From NCBI GenBank assembly GCA_001466705.2, contig LATX02000195.1, forward strand, positions 310,001 to 374,000: DNA of 64,000 nt, read 5' to 3'. Each line of letters starts with the position of its first letter. The stretch's first letter is position 1. The notes beneath the pieces were generated by a model, which made no database searches, was not told the DNA's origin, and was given only the letters and a program-made list of their open reading frames with translations. Source of the DNA: Moniliophthora roreri (taxonomy: Eukaryota > Basidiomycota > Agaricomycetes > Agaricales > Marasmiaceae). Shown here piece after piece: positions 12,205 through 22,233 of this stretch. A program made the position numbers and the translations under genes.

Positions 12205-12760
12205 CTCCACGCCAACCGAATTTCCAGGACTAATCTCTCACTGCGACTACTTCATGGGAAGACAATGGCCCAAATTCCCCCCCATCGATTCGCTAATTAT
12301 TGCAATGGACTCGTGAAAGGAACACAATGCTATGTGAGAACATTGAACGGACAAAGGCTGGGGCGCCCCGTCGGTTTTCACTGGTGCGCGTCAATGTCAA
12401 TTATCGCGTTCTGGTTCACTGACCGTCGGGTAGAGCTATTTCAGTGGGCTCCAATTCGGTCTTACAACTTCCTGCGAGAATGGCCCGAAGCCTTGGTCAA
12501 TCGACGTCAACAACAAGAGCAGACTACATCGTCCATACACTTGTTTATGTCTCGGGAAAAACCAACCAAAAACCGGGTTACACGACACAAATTTTGTTGG
12601 GATATTACCACCATATGTGAGATCACTCACACGGAGCGCACAAAAGGCTCGTAGATGAGTGGCTCTGCCCGATAGGTCGATATACTTTACTGAACTCGAT
12701 GGGACATCAGGATCTATTTTCAGGCGATAATGCCTCTCAAGGGTTCAGCTCCACCACCGT

Positions 12761-12768
12761 TTAAAAGA
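12761..12768 (+). promoter_or_regulatory. Possible TATA element of the laccase gene
   Basis: The motif TTTAAAAG lies about 50 bases before the laccase ATG, a usual distance for a fungal TATA element with a short leader. Only position and composition support it. Confidence 0.35.
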
Positions 12769-12817
12769 CTCAAAGATAGCGCCGGATGACCCCACAAAAC
12801 ATCCACTTCTCACTACG

Positions 12818-14927
12818 ATGTTTTCCTTACTTCTGGGCCTTCTGTCTCTAGGGTACCTCCCATCTGGTCGGGCCGAACTGAGAACGTTCGACCTGACGAT
12901 CGAGAACAGGATGCTGAGCCCTGATGGGTTCGAGAGGAGGTCAGGTCATACTGTCGCGAATTCATACAAGTACTGACTATTCTTCGTCAGTGTTATTGTA
13001 CCCAATGGAACTTTCCCTGGTCCGACCTTTTTTGTGAACAAAGGTAGAGACAAAATCTCTTTTCTTGTTTCGTAGGCTGATATCAACGACAAAGGCGATA
13101 GTGTCGACATTGCAATGCACAATGCTTTGACGGATCCCACAATGAGAAGGAGTACATCAATTGTTAGTCTCGACTGCAGTCAATATTGTCGATTACTGAC
13201 TTATTCGCCATATCTCAGCATTGGCATGGCTTCTTCCAGGCAAGAACGTCATACGCAGACGGACCTGCGTGAGTACTTGTATATACCGATATTCGATCCG
13301 TGCTTTACACTCATTGACCTTATAGATTCGTGAATCAGTGCCCTGTGCCACCCGGCCAGACATTCCACTACGCATTTGATACCGCTGGCCAGACCGGAAA
13401 GTTGGTGCAACTTGCCTTGTCTTTCGCATTGTTGAGCTAACCACCTCGGACAGCTACTGGTATCACTCGCATTTGTCGACCCAGTACTGTGACGGCCTTC
13501 GTGGAGCATTTATCGTCTACGATCCCGATGACCCATTGCAGGATCTCTACGACGTTGATGACGGTATGTGATACTGGGTATCTGTAGCTTTATTCTTGTG
13601 CTTGACAAACCTCACAGAGAACACCGTCATAACTCTGGCTGATTGGTATCACACTGTAGCGCCTGATGCTCAGGACAAATTCTTTAACACCGGAACCGTC
13701 CCGTATGTACATCGTTTTTCGTTGGATCTCGCTCTCTGACCAGAATTTTTAGTATCCCCGATTCTGGCCTAATCAACGGCCGAGGTCGCTTCATCGGAGG
13801 TCCTGAAGTCCCATTCGCTGTCATCATGGTCGAACAAGGCAAACGCTACAGGTTCCGCCTCATTTCCATCTCTTGCCGACCTTTCCACACCTTCTCCATT
13901 GACGGTCACAATATCACCGCCATGGAATTTGATGGTGTGGAACATGACCCCGTCACTGTTCAGAACGTCGACATTTTTGCTGCGCAGCGTGTTTCGGTCA
14001 TTTTGAATGCAAACCAACCCATAGACAACTACTGGATTCGTGCACCTCCCACTGGCGGTGCCGCCGCTTCTGCAGGAGGTAACCCGAACTGTAAGCTCCC
14101 TTGCTTATTTGATAAGTTTCCACTCTAACCCAGTCTGCGCAGTTGATCCCAACCTCACGAAGGCTATCCTCCGCTATGTTGGTGCCCCTGAAGTCGAGCC
14201 CACTACTAACACCACCGGCGGTACGAAACTCAATGAAGCAGACATGCACCCCATCGCCTCCGAAGGCCCAGGAAAGCTTGGTTCCGCACCTCCCGACGTC
14301 GCATTGAACCTCGTCATCTCGCAACCCAATCCTCCCTTCTTCGACATCAATGGCATCTCATATGTCTCCCCAACCGTGCCAGTTCTCTTGCAGATTCTGA
14401 GCGGTGCTGCCCAGCCCCAAGACTTCTTGCCCTCTGAGCAGATCTTCGTGATCCCACCTAATGCGACGATTGAAGTGTCGATTCCTGGTACTGGCGCGCA
14501 TCCTTTCCACTGTGAGTAGTTCATGATCTTACTGGTTGTAAAGTCATGCTGATTTTGTTGCCTTACAGTGCACGGACATAACTTTGATGTCATCCGTACT
14601 TCCAACTCGAATGTCACCAACTTTGTCAATCCACCTAGACGAGATGTCGTTGCTGGTACGTTTTCTACTGTCTTTCTCTACTAGTTCTCATGTGTCCGTT
14701 CGCTATCCACAGTTAACGGCGGTAACATGACCTTCCGGTTCAAATCTGATAATCCGGGAGCTTGGTTCCTCCACTGCCATATTGACTGGCATTTGGAGGC
14801 TGGCCTCGCAATCGTCTTTGCAGAGACGCCGGCTGAGAACATTGAAGGGCCTCATGCACAGATTACCCCGCAGGACTGGGAGCAGTTGTGCCCCGAGTAT
14901 GATGCTCTTTCACCAGAAGAGCAATGA
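12818..14927 (+). CDS. Laccase (secreted multicopper oxidase)
   Basis: Laccases oxidise phenols with oxygen as acceptor. ATG 12818 opens a secretion signal ([19 protein letters not shown]). The exons then splice to about 500 residues holding all four copper motifs: L1 HWHGFFQ, L2 [16 protein letters not shown]3 HPFHLHGH and L4 [12 protein letters not shown]. The ten copper His and the type 1 Cys are all present. The axial position is Leu, the class 2 arrangement. Several short introns were resolved by motif continuity; for instance the acceptor near 13,094 gives NKGDSVDI and avoids a stop in the alternative. The gene looks intact. Its neighbours are the biotin-dependent fusion upstream and a pyroglutamyl peptidase 230 bases downstream, with no obvious metabolic link. 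It may work with the GMC oxidase nearby in lignin attack. Confidence 0.95.
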
Positions 14928-15156
14928 GTGGGTGTAGAGGAACTATCATTCCCATACTGAAATAACCATAAATAACTTATATAGTTAACACCATGTATTG
15001 TCAATCGTTCTATTTCTTTCTATCTCAATCCAGGGCGCGTCCGTAAAAATCGCTTGTACTTCACAAATTTAGGGAGTAGCGAGTTGTGACGTCATAACAC
15101 GTGGGATCAGTACAATAAATAGTCGGTTCTGGATTCATTCTCACTCCGCAGAGTCC

Positions 15157-16517
15157 ATGCCTCCTCTCCTACCCAGTGGTACAGGCACTTCTAGCAACCC
15201 AGAAGATGAACGCGGTCGAATTGTCAATGTGCTGATAACAGGATTCGGTGTGCGTTTATCCATCTTCGTCTAAACCTGGCTAATTGGAACTTAGCCCTTT
15301 AGGAATTTTACCGAGAATCCATCATGGCTTGCCGTGAAGCCTCTACATAACACGATCATCCCATTGGATCCGTACGATCCCGTTACACTCCCAAATGGAC
15401 AGGTCGTGATGACCGGGCGAACACATCCGACGGGGGGGATTCAGGTTGGGATGGATATTAGTCCAGTAGCTGAGGACGGGGTTATCAATTTGCGTGCACG
15501 GGCAGATGAGCCGGGGGAGAGACAGGATGGGCAGACGAAGGGCGAGCAAACGGACGAACAGAGACCGATGAACGAGTGCTATGCGAAGATTACGACGCTG
15601 GAGATACCCGTGGTTTATGAAGACGTCTTAGCTATCGTCCCAGGTTTACACCGGAAGCCACCTGAATTACCACCTTCAGACGATCTCCTACACACTCATC
15701 CACCGCCTCAAGGATACGATTTTATCTTTCACGTTGGTGTTGCAGGCCGAGGGCCCCTTCGTGTCGAGGGAATGGCGCACAAGCTGGGGTATCATATGAA
15801 GGATGCCAAAGGGGAGCTAGCACCTATAGTTCAACCTACCAGTACCAGTGTGATGATCATGCCGGAGGTAGCACCCATCACGAAAAAGGACATCATCAAT
15901 GGCAGCGTCAGCGTCACCTCTGGGCCAGGCGGAATTCAACTCCAAGCTCATCCAGAAACCAACGGCAATTCGAGACCCAGATCGCCCCCTTCTCAATCAC
16001 AAGCCGTTTTCAGCGCAGTTTCTGTGGCCGAAGCAGCCGAACGTGAACGTTTGGGCGCCCATATGGTTGAGGAACTCTATAGCGGTACTGGAGTGCCTGG
16101 AACCGGACCTGGAGGAAGGCCTCTTCGCGGCTTCGGAGAAGGATACAGACGCTTCGCGGAAGAGCTATACACAGATATCGATGTATTGGAACTGGTCAGG
16201 GATCTAAAGCGGAGTGGCATTGAGGTACGTCGTATTCTTGTTCCCTTATATGTACTCAATACATACTGATCCTACTGATAATGACATAGACGGTAACACC
16301 CTCATTAGATGCCGGCCATTACCTCTGTGATTTCATCTATTACTGCTCACTCGCGGAAGCGCAGAGAAACGGCAAGCCGTACGAGAAGGATCAGACGACC
16401 AAGGTTCTGTTTCTACATTGTCCGCCCGTGAATCAGCCCTGCAGCACTGAAGAGACCACTGAAGCGATCAAACGCATTGTGGTCTGGGTTTGTGCCGGTT
16501 TGGGAGGAACGATTTAG
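15157..16517 (+). CDS. Pyroglutamyl-peptidase I-like cysteine peptidase (family C15), long form
   Basis: Family C15 enzymes remove N-terminal pyroglutamate (5-oxoproline) from peptides in the cytosol. Three exons are visible, joined across introns that start at GTGCGT (about 15,249) and at GTACGT (about 16,225). The first junction restores the family opening VLITGFGPF. The active-site Cys is in DAGHYLCDFIYY and the His in VLFLHCPP; ECYAKITTLEIPVVYED matches the segment with the catalytic Glu region. At over 400 residues it is about twice the bacterial length, with low-complexity Pro/Ser/Gly inserts between 15,500 and 16,140. No signal peptide is seen. It lies in the same 11-kb stretch as the PxpA-like and KipA/KipI-like genes, which suggests one pathway for its product. 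Confidence 0.88.
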
Positions 16518-16677
16518 GATGGAGACCGGCAGGCTGCTGACACATATGTTAACATTGAATGTTTGTATGTTGATAAATGTATCGTTATCAGATTTATATC
16601 GACTAGCGAGGGGTTCGCCTGCATGTATTTAGCGAGAAGAGGTAGCTTGAATGCGATGTACGAAAATAGCATTCATA

Positions 16678-19059
16678 TCAGTTCTCTCGGTCCCAATCCT
16701 TCATGATCAGCGCCGCGGCCTTCTCAGCAATAATATACACCGGCGTCATGGTATGAGCACTAGGCACCAACGGCTATTTCAATCCAGGGTAAGCATACGA
16801 TCAAACTGACGAACAATCACAACTCACGAAAACACTCGCATCAACAACTCTAATACCCTTCGCACCCTTCAATCTTAACTCGGAATCCACCACTTTCGTC
16901 ATAGCGGCAGAACCTAGGGGATGTCTCATGGAGGCTGCGTTGGTGCGAATCCAAGCATCAATGTCCCCGTCTGTCGTATCGAACTCCGGTTGGGGAGCAA
17001 CAGGGTCAAGGAGGTATCCGGTCCATGCCTTGCCTTGAATGAAACGTAGAGCCGCTCGCACACCTTCCCTAAGAACGAACACATCCTCTTCCTTGGCTAG
17101 GAAGCTGGGGTTTAATGAGCGGTGGATCGAAGGGGTTGGTGGTATTCAACTTGATTGTGCCGTCTGCGAGGATCAGTCATTAAAAATAAAGTGATAAGAT
17201 AAGTGAACAAATACACTTACAAGATTGCGTATTCAAAAGTGTAACAAACATCCCAAATGTCGCTCGAGTCGTGCTGGCACTGTTATGCTTCCGAATATAA
17301 ATATCATCGTCAGCACAACGCCTCCAGAAGTTCAGGAAAGAGCACTCACCAGAAACACTATCTCATAATGTGCACTGTCTTTACCACCTGGCGTGTCCTT
17401 CCCAAATCGCTTCTTATACTCCTCCCCCACCCTCCTCGAAAACCGGAAATGCCCTCTCATATTTGTATTCGTGATCGTCAACGGCCCAGTTTTCTTTTCT
17501 TTCCATTCTGCCAATGCCGCAGCGGTATCGTTGGAGAAAGTTTCGTTGACAAACCAGGATAGTGTTACACCTGGATGATCTGCCAAATGGGCACCCACGA
17601 AAGGATTGTGGAGGACAGTCGTGAGGTTGAGCGTAGCGAGATCTTTGGAATCGCCGACCCCGGAGAGGAGAAGTAGTTGGGGTGTGTTGATAGCTCCAGA
17701 AGATAATATAATTTCGCGTCGGACGGTAAGGTTGATTCGGTTAGCTACGAAGATTTAGGACTCGCTCCATGTCTCATGGAAGAAGATAGCTTACGATAGG
17801 AAGGTAGCTTGTCGTTGGCCGCCTCTACCGTTCTGAACTGAAGCCCCTTGTGACCGGGATAGCTGGCGTCTGGGACCATACGAGTAACGCGGGTATTGAG
17901 TAGCACGTCAATCTTATGTGCCTTTATGAATCCGGGACCGAGGTACGCTGTAGCAGAGTTCTCGTGCACGCCGTTTCGAATGGTGGACAGCTGGAACCCT
18001 ATGTTTCATGGTGAGCAAAAGGGACCAATGACATGAGAGCGGCTTACCAATGCCGATTTCATTCCCAGAGTTCATATCTTGTGTGTAGGGAAACTCTTCC
18101 TTGAATTCTTTGGCTGTATTGACGACTTTGATGTCCAATGGTGACGGGTAGCTGGGCGGAGTAACACCAACGAGACCGTCATGTCCGTGTACAGAAGGAA
18201 TGACTTGACCGGTCGTGTTGTGGTGATCCTAAAATACCCAGTCAGTCGCAAAGCACCTTACACGATCGTGGTACTCGAACATACCATAGGTGAAAGTAAC
18301 TTTTCATTCTGAAGACAACTTCGTCAGATACAGCACGAAGACGAAGGCAAGCGAACGGGATTACCTTGAACATGTACGGCAATAAGCTCTCCCAACTCCA
18401 ACCCTTGTCGCCTGTGACTTCTGCAATACGATCCCAGTTTTCTGTACCTCCACGAGTGATTGCCATCCCACCTGTTCATATACCATCTTAGTACAGGTTA
18501 GCTGAAGACTGAGCAAGAAAACCTACTGAAACAACTACTACCACCTAAAACATGTCCTCGAGGATATGGCAAAGTTCGATTGTTCAGACCCGATTGAGGA
18601 ACAGAGCTGTTGACTGTCAGTATAGGACATGAAAGAGAGAAGACATAACCGTACATGTAGTTCCAGTCCAGATGCGTGTTGAACTCTCGAGCATACCAGG
18701 CAGGTACTTTGAGGTTGAGTGACTCGGTGTGCCTACGGAGGCTCGAGGATCAGCAAAGACAAAGCTGTGGTTGACTTGAAGTAGAACTAACATTCCGCCA
18801 GCTTCTATGACTAGCACTGAAGTCTCGTTGTCTTCAGCCAACCGATGAGCGACGGTACTGCCAGCTGTACCACCTATATGATTGGGATTATCAGTAACCA
18901 AACTAGTTCATTTCGTCCAGGATTCAGACACACACCTCCAACGATGATATAGTCGTAATCCGCCGTCATTGACTTGGGAAAATCGGCCAAGGAGTCGTAT
19001 ACTGCACCACCCAAGCAGGGTGCTGTAGCTGAGATGAGGATTGCTACCATGAAATGCAT
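16678..19059 (-). CDS. GMC oxidoreductase, aryl-alcohol-oxidase-like, with one frameshift
   Basis: This is a secreted FAD enzyme of the GMC family, probably an aryl-alcohol-oxidase type that makes hydrogen peroxide. From ATG 19059 there is a signal peptide, then DYIIVGGGTAGSTVAHRL restored across the first intron (the FAD-binding motif). PRGHVLGGSSCF is GMC signature 1 and GAINTPQLLLLSGVG is signature 2. The catalytic pair appears as the His in RHPLGSAAM and the His in PSAHTMTP. The end, at stop 16678, follows AEKAAALIMKDWDREN. Around 17,107-17,110 a run of four G (C on the coding strand) puts DPPLIKP and FLAKEEDVFVLREG in different frames with no intron between them. This is either an inactivating mutation or a sequence error. 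The gene converges on the peptidase gene, 160 bases apart. Confidence 0.88.
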
Positions 19060-19718
19060 TGCGAATGCAAAAAACGAGGCGTAGTTCTTGTTGCCATTTT
19101 ATACCCTATAATGTCATGGATCCTTTCGCGAACTGGAGGCGATTTTCAAGGAAGCGAGATGAACGAACGACGAGCAGCGAAATTAACAGTTTTCGTAAAA
19201 TTCCCTATGCGCAGCGGACGGCTCTCGAGTTTCTCTTTGTGTTCATGATAAGCCGGACGTATTTCGTGGAATGAAAAGGCTACGTTGCCTCTGCAGGATG
19301 ATCGTGTTAGACCATTATACTTGATAACATACAGTGACTCACCGCATTGTTTAGACTGGCTTTGTACCTTCAAAACATCTTTTAAAGACTCCTAATCCTC
19401 ACATAGTAACCTCTAGGAGATCCTTGATGGACTCGGCCGTGGTCAATCTGAATTCCGAAAAAGCTTCTGTTCAGCACGATTTGGTCAAGTACGAGCGTTC
19501 CTCCTAGAGGAGCAAATAAGTATTAGCTTACTGATTGCATTCGAGATTTCCCATTAAAAAAATAGAGCCTGGAAGATCTGTGAGATTTGTACGAGGACGT
19601 CAAGAGAGCAATCTGCCAGAAAGGTGATGGTGCAGTTGAAAGATGCCACGTGCGACAACCGCAAGAAGTTCAGCGGCTCCGAGCTCTCTAGCGTGCAGTC
19701 AGGAATGCATTGGAATTT
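19060..19718. other. Intergenic, upstream of the GMC gene
   Basis: No reading frame with a recognisable motif is present. It must contain the GMC promoter on the minus strand, but no clear TATA element was identified. Confidence 0.4.
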
Positions 19719-21632
19719 CTACATAGTACTAGACAATTCCTGACATCTGCATGAACATACGCTAGGTATCAAGAAATTGATCCAACATGAGCAACTAGTT
19801 TCTACCCTTCTTACCACCCCTCTTTGGAAACCACAACTCTCGACCGATCTCAAGTCATCCAAATCTTCCACATCACCCACCAAAGCCTGAATCTCCAGCA
19901 ACCTGGACACATACTCCTTCAGGGTCCTGCGCCTTTCTCGAACGAGGACCTTCTCAGCCATCAGGTCAACCAGTTCCTCAGGGTTGCCGACTTTGATACT
20001 TCCAATGAGCCGAGCGGGAAGGTTACGTGCAAGATCGCGATTGAGGCGGTTTTCGATGAGAAGCGGGATGTTGTCAATGAAACGCTGTGGGATTCGATGG
20101 TCAGCTGCATCAAGGAGACATATGCAAAATCAGACGAACTTTGAATGCGACGTTGAAGTACGCCCTGACATCGCCCATGAGTTTTAGTTCTTCCTGATAC
20201 TCTGCTCTAACGTCGTCATCGAACGGGACATATCCTCCGGAGGATGCAGCAATAAACCTATTCCTCCATTTTGTCCGCTCCGAGCTGAAGTATTCGTAAT
20301 TTTGTGTGTAAAGCGGATGCTGCTGGTCCCCAACAGCGCTCTTCAGGGCATCTAAAGTATCCTTTTTGCAGGCTTCATACTCGGCGCAGGTCAAGTCTCT
20401 ATCATTTCATAGCATCAGCGAGCAGCTCACAAGCATAGGAAAGAGAAAGCGTACCGGATGAAGTTTTGCAGGACATCGTACTTGCCGAAATACGTTGGGA
20501 CAAGCTTCTCTAATACAACCCAGAAATCTGATTGAAGCACACAACTGTAGGGTGAAGCCACTTGGACGTCGAACGCTCTACAAGGACCTCCGTCGCACGG
20601 AAGGGTACATGGCCAGGTAGCTCCCATGCAGTCGCCCTGGCAGTAGAAATGTAAGTGCTCGAGGAGAGGGTATCAGAAGAGAACTTGTTCCTACTCGTGA
20701 ACGACCTTTCGTACGTCTCTCAAGTCCATCTGCTGGGTGAATACCGGTGTATCCACACGCTCCCATTCCGGCGTCGTAGCATTATCGAATGGCTCCTTGC
20801 TATCCAGATCCTTAATAACGTCCGCATCGCTGTGGGGTTGATCTTGCAAGTACGGCTTGAATTCGATCCCCATAGCCCACACATCGGCCTTAAAACGGGA
20901 ATAAGTGACTCGGTTGGTCTGGGCTAGATGGCGATGGGTTTCGCCATTAAAAGCGCTTTTGACCTCAGACGAGAAGTTGTTGACAAGAAGTAGGAGTTGC
21001 GTCAAATCATTTTGTGGAGGGGCTGGCAATTCGGCGAGTTCTTTTGAGGAGCCGATCTACTTCTTTTCTCAACCTTGGGAGACTATGTGCAATATTTAGT
21101 TCTACAAAACTATTTAAAAGGGATCCGAACATACTTGGACTCAATGAGCTCCACCAGCCGATCGCTGACGCTCGAGACAAGATTGGGCACGCCAAAGAGA
21201 TTGTGATTCCCGAGCTCGTTCCATGGGCAGTCGAGGCGAAGAAGTCACGCGCGAGTTTTTGCGACTCCATCTTTGTGAGGCGCTTTTCCCGTTCGGCGTC
21301 ATCAGGCAGTCGGACACAGTAGTAACCATGCTTGAGTGGGTACTTTCCACGGCCCTCAAGAGTGCTCCTCCATTCGACCTGGCTACCAGTAGCCCCAGAG
21401 GTGATGAGGTCAGGCTTCGTCAATATACCTAAGGGAAAGAGAATATTCAGAGACACCAACAGACGCGGCGATGAAGAAGAGTGTACCAATGGTTCGGAGG
21501 CCTTGAGTATCAAACTCTTTAGCAAACTTCATTGCTTCCTGGTTGTTGATGTCATCTAAGAATGGCAATTGAGTATCTAAAAGCTAGGACGAAACAGCAG
21601 TGCACACCAGACATGGGAATGACAATCAAGGC
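19719..21632 (-). pseudogene. 3' part of a dynamin-like GTPase gene, G domain missing
   Basis: The minus strand encodes the second half of the same GTPase family as the genes at 22,234 and 26,882. It starts in the G domain at LIVIPM, continues through the G4 motif ILTKPD and the middle domain (HLAQTNRVTYSRFKADVW, then TAWELPGHVP) to a GED-like end with DLMAEKVLVRERRRTLKEY. The P-loop, switch regions and DLPG motif are absent upstream of 21,632, so it cannot bind GTP normally. The exon borders match those of the intact copies, so truncation at the DNA level is more likely than retroposition. The matching N-terminal stub on the opposite strand at 25,809 may be its other half. Confidence 0.8.
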
Positions 21633-21682
21633 CTGAGAACATGAAAGTTTTGGTGCAGGAACAGATCGCGCCAAGTAAGTAT

Positions 21683-21785
21683 CACGTGTCTTCCTTTCGT
21701 TCTTAACCCCGATGTCCCAGCGTCAGCGCGCGATTCTTGCACAGGGTCGGACGTCTTTCGGCGGTGGTTCGTATCGATACAGCAG
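21683..21785. repeat. Promoter-block repeat, copy 1
   Basis: This stretch runs from CACGTG to the palindrome GTATCGATAC and matches 25,377-25,478 in the same orientation. Shared pieces include CGTTCTTAAC, AGCGTCAG, CACAGGG and GGACGTCTT. It lies about 450 bases before the start of the GTPase gene at 22,234. Confidence 0.7.
21771..21780. promoter_or_regulatory. Palindromic site GTATCGATAC
   Basis: A perfect 10-base palindrome lies here, with a one-mismatch copy at 21,833-21,842 and another perfect copy at 25,464-25,473 in the duplicated upstream block. Repetition at the same place before two GTPase copies suggests a binding site for a dimeric regulator. That role is inferred. Confidence 0.4.
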
Positions 21786-22233
21786 TAAATACAGAGAACA
21801 CTAACAGACTGAACACGTTTCCGCTGCGGTTCATATCGATACAGCAATACAACGTTATTTTATAGCATTAATGTGAGCATAATTAGTTGACTATTTCAGA
21901 AAAGGTTCAACTGACTTCTTCGCAGCAGATGTGGTTCCAACCCGTGCAAGAAGGTTAGCATCATTGTTCGATGCAAGAAAGATCATTGCACAGTCATAAA
22001 CCTTGTGTTCTATGACTGAACTCTATCACTGACTCGCCATCTACAGCAAATGTGCAGCCTGAGGTGTTGCTGAGCTCTAATATAAAGAGATCCCTCTGAA
22101 GGACTCAAATGTTTCATTGCATTCCCGTCGAATCGCTTTGGACATCGAAACTCACTCTCTGATCTCAAATTTGAACTCTACAAACGCAGATCCTTTTTCC
22201 GTTCTGTCAATTCTATCCCAAAGTACCTCAGCA

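Larger units (their letters stand above)
11491..12817. other. Intergenic region with an inverted repeat, upstream of the laccase
   Basis: No gene is recognised. A frame at 12,043-12,654 has no family motif and overlaps one arm of the inverted repeat, so it is not called. The last 100 bases contain a TTTAAAAG motif at about 12,761 that could serve as TATA element for the laccase. Confidence 0.4.

Noticed and set aside
12043..12654. A 203-codon open frame before the laccase
   Set aside because: It has no recognisable motif, partly coincides with an inverted-repeat arm, and a competing frame is open over part of it.
13043..13094. A stop codon in the laccase at the intron after [12 protein letters not shown]
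   Set aside because: It arises only if the first AG is used. The acceptor at ACAAAG gives NKGDSVDI in frame, as laccases require.
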